Shown: one piece after another, positions 1 to 10,152 of the stretch | How positions within the stretch are numbered: position 1 is the first letter of the stretch | Layout: each line of letters opens with the position of its first letter | Source of the DNA: Talpa occidentalis | Taxonomy: Eukaryota > Chordata > Mammalia > Eulipotyphla > Talpidae | Direction of reading: 5' to 3' | DNA: 64,000 nt | Assembly (NCBI RefSeq): GCF_014898055.3 | Contig: NW_023602073.1 | Span: forward strand, 26,795,666 to 26,859,665 | Program-made: the position numbers and the translations under genes | The notes under the pieces: generated by a model | Database searches by the model: none | What the model was told of the DNA's origin: nothing | What the model saw: only the letters and a program-made list of their open reading frames with translations

Positions 1-111
1 TTTCAGGACTAGAGACAAATATTATACTGCTAGTCCTGCAGAACTAGTGCGCTTATGGTGACCAACGCAAGGAATGTTACTTTGGGCTGGTCAACCGCGG
101 GTGTAACTTGG
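1..111 (-). mobile_element. ERV internal 5' leader, cut by window edge
   Basis: This is the start of the internal region of a minus-strand endogenous retrovirus, lying just downstream (on the minus strand) of its primer-binding site. Only about 110 bases are present, so no gag can be seen. The assignment rests on position next to the LTR and PBS-like site; the bases themselves are not diagnostic. Confidence 0.5.
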
Positions 112-129
112 AAACCACGCTGGGCACCA
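112..129 (-). promoter_or_regulatory. Retroviral primer-binding-site-like sequence
   Basis: On the minus strand this reads TGGTGCCCAGCGTGGTTT, three bases after the CA end of the LTR. It resembles the 18-base sites complementary to the 3' end of tRNA-Lys1,2, with about four mismatches. Position and the TGG start support a primer-binding site; which tRNA is used is uncertain. Confidence 0.5.
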
Positions 130-132
130 AAC

Positions 133-622
133 TGTTGTAGAGCAACCCCGATACAAAACGGGGTGCCTGACTGTGGGTCCTCACCCGCGCGCTTAAAAGG
201 ACTTATCAATGCTCTACTGCAGGCACACGTGAAAGGTTAATAAAAGGTTTATTTACAAAGGGAAGGGGAAATGAGGAAATGTACAGCTCTGGGAGAAAAG
301 TGGGAGACAAAGTTTTAAATGAGTCCTACCCGATCCGCCGATTAGGAATCCCAAAATGGCGCTCTCAGAGTTGGCCGCCAGCCAGGAGCGGTGAAGCCAG
401 GAGGCGAGCGATCGCGAGCCAGAGAGAGCCCAAGGCCCACGTGTTTGGTTTTTTATATCCAACCTGGCTGCCCAACTCCACCCTCAGGTCCCAGCCATCC
501 TCCCTTGGTGGTGATGGGATTTGTCTTTCCCAGAGTCTTGATGGCTTTAGTCTGGAGTGGGGGTGGAGTCCACAAAGTTAATCCTGTATGGGATTAACTC
601 AGGACATCACTTCCCCCTAACA
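133..622 (-). mobile_element. ERV 5' LTR, minus strand
   Basis: On the minus strand this 490-bp unit begins TGTTAGGGGG and ends CTACAACA, the TG...CA termini of an LTR with a TGTT/AACA inverted end. It has a TATA-like GGATATAAAAAACC at 447-460 and an AATAAA signal at 248-253, in the right order for U3-R-U5. A primer-binding-site-like sequence follows at once, so this is the 5' LTR of a provirus running off the left edge. The target duplication cannot be tested because the other end is outside the window. Family not named. Confidence 0.7.
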
Positions 623-626
623 GTTT

Positions 627-1363
627 TGATACCGGAATTGTCAGGCCTAGTCTCCCAGCCAGGAATAGATCCCAGGCTGCAGGGGCAGCGCTGAGTCTCA
701 GCCACTAGACCACCATGGGTTGGTGTCTAACGAAGCCGCAGCAGGAACTTTGCAGACTCTCAGGCAAGCAAGCGAGAAGAGGCAGGTTTGTTTAGAGAAA
801 GAAAAAGTTTATTAAGGAGAAAAGGAACAGAAATAAAGTGGGACTCCCAGGCCAGGAAACCAGGCCAGGGAGGGGCAAGGAAGCCCAAGTGGAGTCGTGT
901 CTCAGGGAATATATACCTTCTTTCCCCTAATTATTCTAAAGCTCCACCAGTCTCTTTGTGATTGGTTAGTTCTTGGCTGTCTCACTTAATTTGCTACTTA
1001 GCAGGGGATCTTCACATTCCTTATCTGACAGGTTTGTCTTTCCCCATTTGTTGTATCTTTATCTTTATGGCCCAGTCCTCCAGATGGACATCCCTGCATT
1101 GAAGTTAAACAGCTGCCCTTCTAATTTGTCCATAAATTAAACCACTCTCCATTTCCCCAATCTCTGCCTCCCTTTATCACTTGAAGGAAACCAAGGCCAG
1201 CATTAACAATGTTGTCCTTGATCCTGGGATGTTTGTTTTTCCAGGTGGAATTAGTTACATTCCTCTTGCTGCCCTTATCTCTGAAGCCTTCCTCAACTCT
1301 CCAAGGCCCCCTCCTGCAGTGTCCCTAAAACTGCCTAATTACCCTAACTTGCCCTGTGTCTCA
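627..1363 (-). mobile_element. Solo LTR, family 1 copy 1
   Basis: The minus-strand sequence starts TGAGACACAGGGC and ends CCGGTATCA. It is flanked by a perfect 4-bp target duplication GTTT at 623-626 and 1364-1367, typical of gammaretrovirus-like insertions. A TATA motif (910-917) precedes an AATAAA signal (808-813) in minus-strand order. No internal region is present, so it is a solo LTR left by LTR-LTR recombination. A diverged second copy lies at 12191-12923. It inserted within a few bases of the end of the neighbouring ERV LTR. Confidence 0.85.
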
Positions 1364-1367
1364 GTTT

Positions 1368-2082
1368 TATTTCTGGGTGCTGCATCTCCCCCCGCAGTGA
1401 TCTTTAGGAATGGCTTTCGCCACGGTCCCTAGATCCGGCTGGGCAACCAGCGCGCGATGGGAGAACAGCCTGAAGCAGAGGAAGTTCAGTGGAAGTTCCC
1501 TGAAAAGGCAGAAACTTATCAAAAGATAACGACCACCAAGAACCACTACAAGAATGCTAAAAATCTTATCCCTCTTCCTAGAACTACAAACTTTAATCCC
1601 TTATTTGTCTTTCTAAACTTCCTTCTTTCTTCTATAATGGTCATTGCTTGTTATGTAGATCACCTCCCTGATAGTGATAGACTGAGCCCATGAGCAAGCT
1701 AATTTCTTTGATATTCATTCCTGTGCTTTTGGAAAACATACATATACTGGTTACAAACTCAAAGAAAATTACACTCAGATTTTCACTCTTGAAGTGTGTC
1801 TGTTTGTCATTTCTTTTGCCGACTCCGTGACCACCCTGCACGCTTCTCTCAACCCTGAGGTGGCCTCATCGTCTACTGCTGTGCTGGTCTGCGGCATCTG
1901 GGTAAACTTGTAAACCATACAAGTGTTACAGGACAGAGAGAGGGGCAGCCCAAACCCTGCAAACCTGCCTATTCTATATAGGGTTCTGCCATCCACCACA
2001 TTAACACAAAACATGAGACTTTAATGGGAAGGAACTTTAATACAATTAGGAAACAATACAGGAAAGGCAAAGAATCTGGTTT
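1368..2082. other. Unclassified intergenic sequence
   Basis: About 700 bases of mixed composition with no tandem structure, no convincing open frame and no repeat that I recognise. If the solo LTR at 627-1363 is removed, this would have been the flank of the minus-strand ERV. Part of it could be old retroviral sequence, but I cannot show that. Confidence 0.4.
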
Positions 2083-2277
2083 CTAAATCAAGCACCCAAA
2101 GTTACCTGTTCCCTCGTGGGTAAAACTCCATTCAAATGGGATTGGCCCAGAGTAAGGCCCCAAAGCCTGCCACAAGTCTAAAGCATCTTCCTGGGGGACC
2201 CACAGAAAAGGGTCAGAAACAACCAGACAAGCCCGGAAGGAAAAGAGCAAAATCAAAATCAAGATAAAAGCTGCCAT
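2083..2277 (-). other. Short ORF with signal-peptide-like start; unknown
   Basis: From the ATG at 2277-2275 a minus-strand frame encodes about 64 residues. The first ~20 are strongly hydrophobic (MAAFILILILLFSFRACLVV), like a secretory signal or membrane anchor, followed by a short acidic and aromatic segment. A good 5' splice-site match (AACAG|GTAAC on the minus strand) ends at 2106, so the frame could be a first exon rather than a complete gene. In this ERV-rich setting it could equally be a retroviral env start or chance. I see no acceptor or downstream exon and do not assign a function. Confidence 0.2.
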
Positions 2278-2352
2278 TGTCACCTCCCTACGGGTCTCAC
2301 CCACATCTGTGTCACCCCGTCCACGACCAAAAGACAAGCACAGTTTCTTCAC

Positions 2353-2936
2353 GTGTCTCTAGGCTCCATGTGCCTCCTCCAGGTCTCCTTCTGGCTCCAT
2401 CCTTCTTCCTTCCTCAGTCTCCTCTGCAGCTTCTTTTCTCCGCTCAGCTCCACCCTCCCTTGGGTGGGCCAGGAAACCTGGAACTGCCCCCTTTCCTGGG
2501 GACCACCCTGTTACACAAGGTCAGAAGTATCACAAATGAAGAGGGTGCAAAGAAAAGGAAGAAAGAAAGAAAAAAAAAACCACTGGGAATAGCAAGAGGC
2601 ATTCAAGGAACCAAAGAATGCCAACAATATTTAACTCCCATTTTTTAAAAAGGGGATTTTATGTTTGGCTAAAACCGTACCCTTTAAATGAATTTTGTCC
2701 ACTGTCAATGAAAGGAAGTCACTGACACAGAGCAGACTGCTATTGCTATGTCTATCAATGACCTTTATTGTTTGTGACATGGTGACTTTCAAGGTAGCAA
2801 AAATGGCAACAAATGTTCTAGTATCAACCCATTTGAGCAATGTTAAAATGGAACTGCACACAGGCCCAACAAAATGGATATCCTCACCAACATTTCCACC
2901 CCAGAAAATAACACCTTTTTAGACATTACAGAAAAT
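2353..2936. other. Unclassified sequence with pyrimidine-rich stretch
   Basis: The first ~150 bases are rich in C and T on the + strand; a purine-rich run (about 2540-2580) ends in a short A tract. The rest is AT-rich without recognisable repeat or coding content. Confidence 0.35.
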
Positions 2937-2952
2937 AACACATACATTTTTT

Positions 2953-3218
2953 TAAAGATTTATTTATTTATACAAGCACTTGATACAGTCAGAAGTGCGG
3001 GAGGGTGAGAGAATTCACCAGAGCCAGAGCGGGGAGCAGAGCAGGCAGAAGGATCGAAGTACACTGCTGAGGGGAGCAGTGGGCGGCAGGAGAGGTCTGC
3101 GCGCCATGTGGGCCACTCCTCTGGTGGCCCGGGAGCAGCGGGGGATCGAACTGGTGCTGCAGAGGCTGCGGGCAGCTTCACAACCCAGTGCTCAACCGCA
3201 GCGCCACTGGGGAGGCCC
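2953..3218 (-). mobile_element. tRNA-derived SINE, complete
   Basis: On the minus strand the element begins GGGCCTCCCCAGTGGCGC and ends in an A/T-rich tail. It has a polymerase III A box (TGGCGCTGCGG-like) and a B box (AGTTCGATCCC). A perfect 16-bp target duplication (AACACATACATTTTTT) flanks it at 2937-2952 and 3219-3234. The left breakpoint of the 3.65-kb tandem duplication falls inside it. Confidence 0.9.
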
Positions 3219-3289
3219 AACACATACATTTTTTATTAACACTCTGTTTTATGAATGTTCCATAACTGGAAAAAAGTAACAAACCTAGA

Positions 3290-4895
3290 TGGGACTTCCT
3301 ATTTGTAAGCAATTTACAGATTCAGTGCAATTTCAATGGAATTTTCAATGGTGTTCTTCAACAAAATGGAACCAATACTGTTCAAATTCATATGGAATCA
3401 CAAAACCTCGAGCAGCGAAAGTTGTGACTAAAAGGGAGGAACAATGGAGGTCTGACACTCCCAGACATTCAACAATATGACAAAGCTGTTATAATAAAAA
3501 CTGTGTTGGGACAAAAACAGACACAGAGACCAATGGAATCAAAGTTAAGCCCAGAAATAAAAACACACACATATGGTGAGCTAACCTATGACAAAGGAGC
3601 AAAGAATATACATTGGAAAAATATCGCCTCTTCCATAAATGGTGCTGGGGAAACTGGATTGCAACATGCAAAAGAATGAACTAGACCACTATCTCACACA
3701 ATACACAAACCAACTCAAGTGGATGAAAGACTTGCATGTGAAACCTGGCACCATCGAATATACAGAAGGAAACACAGGACAACGCTCAATGACATGATCC
3801 TCAGAAACATCTTTGAGGATTCTTCTCCAGAAGCAAGGAAAACCAGGGAGAATGTAAACAGTTGGGGCTACACTAAAAGACAATGATCAAAGCAAAGAGA
3901 CACCCCGCTGAATGGGAGAAAATATCAGCACACCACATGACAGCTAAGGGACTGATATCAAAGATCTACCAAGAGCTTACACGACTCCACAAAAACAAAA
4001 AACCCAGTCCAAAAAAAATGGGCAGAAGTAAAAAGACACTTCTCCGAAGAAGAAATGCAAATGGCCAACAGGCATAGAAAAAATGTTCAGCATCACTAAT
4101 ATCAGGGAAATGCAAATCAAAACCACAATGAGGGACCACCTCACTCCAGTGAGAATGCTCCTCATTAAAAAAACAAAACAAAACTGGCAATAACAAATGC
4201 TGGAAAAGCAGAGGAGACAAAGGAGGCTCTGACGCTGCTGGTGGGAGCGCAAACTGGTCCAGCCACTATGGGCAGCTGTGTGGAGGTTGCTCAGAACACT
4301 TAAAACGGGTCTACACATGATCCAGAGTTCCACTCCTAGGAATCTACCCAAGGGACAAAAAAACAAAACAAAACAGGAAACCTGAACTCCTGTGCTTATT
4401 GCAGCACTGTTTACAGTAGCCATGACATGGAAACAACTCAAATGCCACAAAACAGATGAATGGATCAAAAAGTTGTGGTACAGTTACACCGCGGAGTATT
4501 GCTCAAAATCAAAAAAGACAAATTCACGCTGTTTGTGGTGATACGGATGGAGCTGGAAGGGATGATGCTAGCCACAGTAAGGCAGGAGAAAGAGAAATAT
4601 TAGGTGGTTTCTTACGTAGGAAATATAGAGAAACTGAACAAAAGGTAGAGAAAAAGACAACCCCAGCAGGCTGACCAAGAGCTGAGCCCCCAGCGTGGAG
4701 GGGGGAGGGGCGGACAGAGGGGAGGGAAGAGCACAAGGGATTATGGGGATGGGTCACGGGTGCTATTCTGGGGGGAGCACTATGGGGACCACCCCTGAAG
4801 GGGGAATCCAATACCTAAAAAAAAATGAACAACGATGCAAGAAAAGAAAAAAAAGAGATGAGCTTGAGGAAAGGAAGACCCTAAGACAATATAAA
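3290..4895 (+). mobile_element. Old L1 3' fragment (ORF2 C-terminal part and 3'UTR), copy A
   Basis: The sequence matches the last part of L1 ORF2 in sense orientation, with codons around the region rich in C and W and near the ORF2 stop still discernible. A purine-rich G tract (about 4690-4730) and an A-rich tail follow. Frames are broken by stops and indels throughout, so it makes no protein. It is older than the minus-strand L1 at 12928-20634. Confidence 0.75.
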
Positions 4896-5055
4896 TAAAT
4901 AAATGGTCCTAAAGGCGGGTCTCACCTGAACAATGCTGCAGGCACTGCCGAGGCATCCTCTCCTCACCAGTTGTTCTAGATCTCCAGGAATTTTCTCTGG
5001 TAAGTACAGCAGTTAAGCCTGCTGCCTGGGAATCATTAGAAAAAGGCTAATTTTA

Positions 5056-5100
5056 AAAAAGATTTATTTATTTATACAAGAACCGGGGTGCAGGCCAGAT
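5056..5100 (-). mobile_element. SINE 3'-tail fragment, copy A
   Basis: A short stretch (GATTTATTTATTTATACAAG and the following ~25 bases) matches only the tail end of the SINE family in minus orientation. The tRNA-like head is missing. Confidence 0.5.
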
Positions 5101-5556
5101 GCGCCAACCAGACCTCTAGCGCCTTCCCTCCCTGGGCCTCACCTGTCTGCTCCCCGCCGCCGGCTCCCAGGTCAAGGGCAGCGGCGCCCCTACGGGGTTC
5201 CTGAAGGACCAGGCTCACCCCAGTCCAACCTCACCCCGAGTCAGGGGCCAGCAGGGCCTGAACGAGCATGCATGTGCGGTAGTGCTAGGTGCAGCCAGTG
5301 CGCTGGGCAGGGCTGGGCGTGCAGGGGCTCCCAGAGGCAACTCCTCCCCCGCCCCTCGCAGGCCCTGGAGGGATGGCTCCCAAATAAACACTGAGATGCA
5401 GACAAATGCCTCCTCCTCGCCCAAAATACTGTGACCCTACATTATCCGCTAGTCATTAAAAGGGCAAACAAAGTGCCTTGAATTTCTGGGAAAGATTATT
5501 TTTTAAACCATTCTTAAAAATCCCCTTACCTGAAGCTGACATAAAAGCATGACTAA
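5101..5556. other. GC-rich unclassified segment with AATAAA, copy A
   Basis: A C/G-rich stretch (about 5100-5370) with several CpGs runs into CCAAATAAACACTG near 5380 and then AT-rich sequence. It resembles a terminal exon or the end of a retrocopy in having a poly(A) signal, but no protein-coding frame stands out. The same segment is at 8747-9203 in copy B. Confidence 0.3.
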
Positions 5557-5840
5557 GGGCCACCCTGGTGGGGAAGGGGTTAAGCACCACACTGTGAAGC
5601 CATCCACAGCCTCTGGAGCCCCAGTTCCATCCCCAGCCAGGAAGGTGACCCACGGGGAGCCATAGACCTCTCCTGTCTCCCCGCTGCTCCCCTCAGCAGT
5701 GGATTCCAGTCAGTCCACCTGTTCTGTTCCCCGCGCTGTCTCTGGTGAACTCCCTTACCCCACCCACGCATCTCTGCCCTGCCCCTGAGCTCTTGTATTC
5801 ATAAGTAAATAAATCTGCAAAAAATAAAATAAATAAAATA
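5557..5840 (+). mobile_element. Older variant of the tRNA-derived SINE, copy A
   Basis: It begins GGGCCACCCTGGTGGGG, contains the conserved GCTGCTCCCCTCAGCAGT block and ends with a TAAATAAAT-type tail. An imperfect target duplication (AAAGCATGAC before, AAAGCATAAC after) brackets it. It is more diverged than the minus-strand copies. Confidence 0.8.
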
Positions 5841-5935
5841 AAGCATAACACGTCTCCCGACTTACACATCCGGGAACGCCCTGGCGGAGGACCGATGTAT
5901 TGACAAGGACCCAGAAGCTGATCAGTGGAAAGCCT

Positions 5936-6206
5936 TGTTGATAAGATTAGAACAATGGCTGGGGATTAGGGTGTGTCATGAAGTAGCTAAGAAGTGCCTG
6001 GAGGGCAGACTCACAATCCCTAATCTTCTACACCCTTCCCCTTTCTATCATCTCCATGCCTTTAATCTCCTTTTGCTCTCCCCCTCACAACCAATACCGT
6101 GGGTCAATAAAAGGGCCAGGATCTTACTCTTCAGCAATATCCTGCATTATGTAGCCTGCTCCAGGACTCCCATTTCTTTATCAGTGTGATGTTGCCTGAT
6201 GCAACA
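5936..6206 (+). mobile_element. Betaretrovirus-like LTR, copy A
   Basis: The unit starts TGTTGATAAG and ends GATGCAACA, giving a five-base inverted terminus TGTTG/CAACA. It contains CCAAT (6091-6095) followed by AATAAAAGG (6106-6114), which could serve as TATA-like or poly(A) signal. The 3' boundary is secure because a primer-binding site follows two bases later. The 5' boundary is less certain and could lie further left. Confidence 0.65.
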
Positions 6207-6208
6207 AA

Positions 6209-6226
6209 TGGCTCCCAAACAGGGAC
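6209..6226 (+). promoter_or_regulatory. Primer-binding site, tRNA-Lys type, copy A
   Basis: TGGCTCCCAAACAGGGAC differs at two positions from the standard site complementary to tRNA-Lys3. It lies two bases after the LTR CA end. Lys primers are usual for betaretroviruses and class II ERVs. Confidence 0.8.
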
Positions 6227-6289
6227 CCCATACCCTGCTTCTCAAGCCGGGAGACGGGAATTGGACATCCTCTCAAGTCTGGCCAAAAG

Positions 6290-6500
6290 GCTTCACAGAC
6301 CCAGAGTCTGCAACGAAGCGGTAAGAAGGTGTTTTCAGTTGTGTCTTTCCTATCTTTTTCTTCCAAATGAGCCTGGTAAAAGGCCCACAGACAGAGTCTG
6401 TGATGTACTTTCTTCCAAATCAGCCAGGTAAAAGGCCCACAGAGCCGGACTCTGTGATGATAATAAACCTGGTGAAAGGCCCACAGACACTGAGTCTGTG
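6290..6500 (+). ncRNA. ERV leader with splice donor and tandem hairpins, copy A
   Basis: Downstream of the PBS a nested stem (GCTTC/GAAGC outside, CAGAC/GTCTG inside, 6290-6319) is followed at once by a splice-donor consensus, GCG|GTAAGA at 6320/6321. Three copies of a roughly 50-base unit come next. Each has a 7-bp hairpin: 6386-6402 (CACAGAC/GTCTGTG), 6438-6456 (CACAGAG/CTCTGTG) and 6482-6500 (CACAGAC/GTCTGTG). The second hairpin shows a paired C:G to G:C change that keeps the stem. Location suggests a packaging or dimerisation role, which is inference. Confidence 0.55.
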
Positions 6501-6557
6501 ATGTTAACTTTCTTCAGTGAGTTTTTCAGTTAAATCTTTACTCTCTCTCTTAGAAAC

Positions 6558-6628
6558 ATGAGTGATAATCTCACACCCCTTCAGATCAAAGATCTTAACC
6601 TCTCTTCTCCTGTTTACCCCATGCATGG
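6558..6628 (+). pseudogene. Possible start of ERV first reading frame, truncated by duplication junction
   Basis: An ATG at 6558 opens a frame of about 23 codons that is cut at 6628 by the tandem-duplication junction. In copy B (ATG at 10210) the same frame ends in a stop about 25 codons on. Its place after the leader fits a gag start, but it lacks the myristoylation-type MG start usual in betaretroviruses, so the assignment is weak. Confidence 0.25.
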
Positions 6629-6861
6629 ATACAGTCAGAAGTGCGGGATGGTGAAAGAATTCACCAGAAACAAAGCGGGGACAATAGCAAGCAAAGGATC
6701 TTAAGTACAACTGCTGAGGGGAGCAGTGGGCGGCAGTAAGCTGCCGTCATGTGGGCCACTCCTCTGGGGCCTCGGGAGCAATGGGGGATTAAACTGGTGC
6801 TGCAGAGGCTGCGGGCAGCTTCACAACCCAGTGCTCAACCGCAGCGCCACTGGGGAGGCCC
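6629..6861 (-). mobile_element. SINE fragment at start of copy B
   Basis: This is the SINE of 2953-3218 lacking its tail and left target duplication, as expected if the duplication breakpoint lay inside the SINE. The right flank AACACATACATTTTTT is retained. Confidence 0.8.
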
Positions 6862-6932
6862 AACACATACATTTTTTATTAACACTCTGTTTTATGAATG
6901 TTCCATAACTGGAAAAAAGTAACAAACCTAGA

Positions 6933-8540
6933 TGGGACTTCCTATTTGTAAGCAATTTACAGATTCAGTGCAATTTCAATGGAATTTTCAATGGTGTTCT
7001 TCAACAAAATGGAACCAATACTGTTCAAATTCATATGGAATCACAAAACCTCGAGCAGCGAAAGTTGTGACTAAAAGGGAGGAACAATGGAGGTCTGACA
7101 CTCCCAGACATTCAACAATATGACAAAGCTGTTATAATAAAAACTGTGTTGGGACAAAAACAGACACAGAGACCAATGGAATCAAAGTTAAGCCCAGAAA
7201 TAAAAACACACACATATGGTGAGCTAACCTATGACAAAGGAGCAAAGAATATACATTGGAAAAATATCGCCTCTTCCATAAATGGTGCTGGGGAAACTGG
7301 ATTGCAACATGCAAAAGAATGAACTAGACCACTATCTCACACAATACACAAACCAACTCAAGTGGATGAAAGACTTGCATGTGAAACCTGGCACCATCGA
7401 ATATACAGAAGGAAACACAGGACAACGCTCAATGACATGATCCTCAGAAAAACATCTTTGAGGATTCTTCTCCAGAAGCAAGGAAAACAGGGAGAATGTA
7501 AACAGTTGGGGCTACACTAAAAGACAATGATCAAAGCAAAGAGACACCCCGCTGAATGGGAGAAAATATCAGCACACCACATGACAGCTAAGGGACTGAT
7601 ATCAAAGATCTACCAGAGCTTACACGACTCCACAAAAACAAAAAACCCAGTCCAAAAAAAATGGGCAGAAGTAAAAAGACACTTCTCCGAAGAAGAAATG
7701 CAAATGGCCAACAGGCATAGAAAAAATGTTCAGCATCACTAATATCAGGGAAATGCAAATCAAAACCACAATGAGGGACCACCTCACTCCAGTGAGAATG
7801 CTCCTCATTAAAAAAACAAAACAAAACTGGCAATAACAAATGCTGGAAAAGCAGAGGAGACAAAGGAGGCTCTGACGCTGCTGGTGGGAGCGCAAACTGG
7901 TCCAGCCACTATGGGCAGCTGTGTGGAGGTTGCTCAGAACACTTAAAACGGGTCTACACATGATCCAGAGTTCCACTCCTAGGAATCTACCCAAGGGACA
8001 AAAAAACAAAACAAAACAGGAAACCTGAACTCCTGTGCTTATTGCAGCACTGTTTACAGTAGCCATGACATGGAAACAACTCAAATGCCACAAAACAGAT
8101 GAATGGATCAAAAAGTTGTGGTACAGTTACACCGCGGAGTATTGCTCAAAATCAAAAAAGACAAATTCACGCTGTTTGTGGTGATACGGATGGAGCTGGA
8201 AGGGATGATGCTAGCCACAGTAAGGCAGGAGAAAGAGAAATATTAGGTGGTTTCTTACGTAGGAAATATAGAGAAACTGAACAAAAGGTAGAGAAAAAGA
8301 CAACCCCAGCAGGCTGACCAAGAGCTGAGCCCCCAGCGTGGAGGGGGGAGGGGCGGACAGAGGGGAGGGAAGAGCACAAGGGATTATGGGGATGGGTCAC
8401 GGGTGCTATTCTGGGGGGAGCACTATGGGGACCACCCCTGAAGGGGGAATCCAATACCTAAAAAAAAATGAACAACGATGCAAGAAAAGAAAAAAAAGAG
8501 ATGAGCTTGAGGAAAGGGAAGACCCTAAGACAATATAAAT
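6933..8540 (+). mobile_element. Old L1 3' fragment, copy B
   Basis: Duplicate of the L1 piece at 3290-4895, with the same broken ORF2 end, G-rich 3'UTR tract and A-rich tail. It differs by a few one- or two-base indels. Confidence 0.75.
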
Positions 8541-8701
8541 AAATAAATGGTCCTAAAGGCGGGTCTCACCTGAACAATGCTGCAGGCACTGCCGAGGCAT
8601 CCTCTCCTCACCAGTTGTTCTAGATCTCCAGGAATTTTCTCTGGTAAGTACAGCAGTTAAGCCTGCTGCCTGGGAATCATTAGAAAAAGGCTAATTTTAA
8701 A

Positions 8702-8746
8702 AAAGATTTATTTATTTATACAAGAACCGGGGTGCAGGCCAGATGC
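8702..8746 (-). mobile_element. SINE 3'-tail fragment, copy B
   Basis: Duplicate of the fragment at 5056-5100. Confidence 0.5.
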
Positions 8747-9203
8747 GCCAACCAGACCTCTAGCGCCTTCCCTCCCTGGGCCTCACCTGTCTGCTCCCCG
8801 CCGCCGGCTCCCCAGGTCAAGGGGCAGCGGCGCCCCTACGGGGTTCCTGAAGGACCAGGCTCACCCCAGTCCAACCTCACCCCGAGTCAGGGGCCAGCAG
8901 GGCCTGAACGAGCATGCATGTGCGGTAGTGCTAGGTGCAGCCAGTGCGCTGGGCAGGGCTGGGCGTGCAGGGGCTCCCAGAGGCAACTCCTCCCCCGCCC
9001 CTCGCAGGCCCTGGAGGGATGGCTCCCAAATAAACACTGAGATGCAGACAAATGCCTCCTCCTCGCCCAAAATACTGTGACCCTACATTATCCGCTAGTC
9101 ATTAAAAGGGCAAACAAAGTGCCTTGAATTTCTGGGAAAGATTATTTTTTTAAACCATTCTTAAAAATCCCCTTACCTGAAGCTGACATAAAAGCATGAC
9201 TAA
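8747..9203. other. GC-rich unclassified segment with AATAAA, copy B
   Basis: Duplicate of 5101-5556. Compared with copy A, short C and G runs are one base longer here (GCTCCCCAGG, AAGGGGCAGC), a homopolymer-type difference. Confidence 0.3.
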
Positions 9204-9490
9204 GGGCCACCCTGGTGGGGAAGGGGTTAAGCACCACACTGTGAAGCCATCCACAGCCTCTGGAGCCCCAGTTCCATCCCCAGCCAGGAAGGTGACCCAC
9301 GGGGAGCCATAGACCTCTCCTGTCTCCCCGCTGCTCCCCTCAGCAGTGGATTCCAGTCAGTCCACCTGTTCTGTTCCCCGCGCTGTCTCTGGTGAACTCC
9401 CTTACCCCACCCACGCATCTCTGCCCTGCCCCTGAGCTCTTGTATTCATAAGTAAATAAATCTGCAAAAAATAAAATAAAATAAAATAAA
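9204..9490 (+). mobile_element. Older variant SINE, copy B
   Basis: Duplicate of the SINE at 5557-5840, identical apart from the length of the A/T tail. Confidence 0.8.
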
Positions 9491-9585
9491 GCATAACACG
9501 TCTCCCGACTTACACATCCGGGAACGCCCTGGCGGAGGACCGATGTATTGACAAGGGACCCCAGAAGCTGATCAGTGGAAAGCCT

Positions 9586-9857
9586 TGTTGATAAGATTAG
9601 AACAATGGCTGGGGATTAGGGTGTGTCATGAAGTAGCTAAGAAGTGTCTGGAGGGCAGACTCACAATCCCTAATCTTCTACACCCTTCCCCTTTCTATCA
9701 TCTCCATGCCTTTAATCTCCTTTTGCTCTTCCCCCTCACAACCAATACCGTGGGTCAATAAAAGGGCCAGGATCTTACTCTTCAGCAATATCCTGCATTA
9801 TGTAGCCTGCTCCAGGACTCCCATTTCTTTATCAGTGTGATGTTGCCTGATGCAACA
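9586..9857 (+). mobile_element. Betaretrovirus-like LTR, copy B
   Basis: Duplicate of 5936-6206 with the same TGTTG...CAACA ends. This copy is continuous with the further right ERV-like sequence, so it is the LTR in its original context. Confidence 0.65.
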
Positions 9858-9859
9858 AA

Positions 9860-9877
9860 TGGCTCCCAAACAGGGAC
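9860..9877 (+). promoter_or_regulatory. Primer-binding site, tRNA-Lys type, copy B
   Basis: Same 18 bases as at 6209-6226, two bases after the LTR end. Confidence 0.8.
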
Positions 9878-9940
9878 CCCATACCCTGCTTCTCAAGCCG
9901 GGAGACGGGAATTGGACATCCTCTCAAGTCTGGCCAAAAG

Positions 9941-10152
9941 GCTTCACAGACCCAGAGTCTGCAACGAAGCGGTAAGAAGGTGTTTTCAGTTGTGTCTTTC
10001 CTATCTTTTTCTTCCAAATGAGCCTGGTAAAAGGCCCACAGACAGAGTCTGTGATGTTACTTTCTTCCAAATCAGCCAGGTAAAAGGCCCACAGAGCCGG
10101 ACTCTGTGATGATAATAAACCTGGTGAAAGGCCCACAGACACTGAGTCTGTG
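9941..10152 (+). ncRNA. ERV leader with splice donor and tandem hairpins, copy B
   Basis: Same layout as copy A. The nested stem is 9941-9970, the splice donor G|GTAAGA is at 9971/9972, and the 7-bp hairpins are at 10037-10053, 10090-10108 and 10134-10152. Confidence 0.55.

Larger units (their letters stand above)
2983..6628 (+). repeat. Tandem segmental duplication, copy A
   Basis: This 3.65-kb segment is repeated head-to-tail at 6629-10280. Copy A runs from inside the SINE at 2953-3218 to the ERV leader sequence CCATGCATGG. The junction at 6628/6629 shares only one base (G) with the two parental ends. The few differences from copy B are mostly one-base indels in homopolymers, for example around 3960, 5170, 5910 and 6405. 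Confidence 0.9.

Noticed and set aside
3977..4468. 163-codon minus-strand ORF (repeated at 7620-8111)
   Set aside because: It is antisense to the old L1 ORF2 end and is a shadow frame.
5215..5424. Minus-strand ORF in the GC-rich segment (also 8861-9070)
   Set aside because: It is short, has no recognisable motif, and indels between the two copies nearby do not respect a frame.
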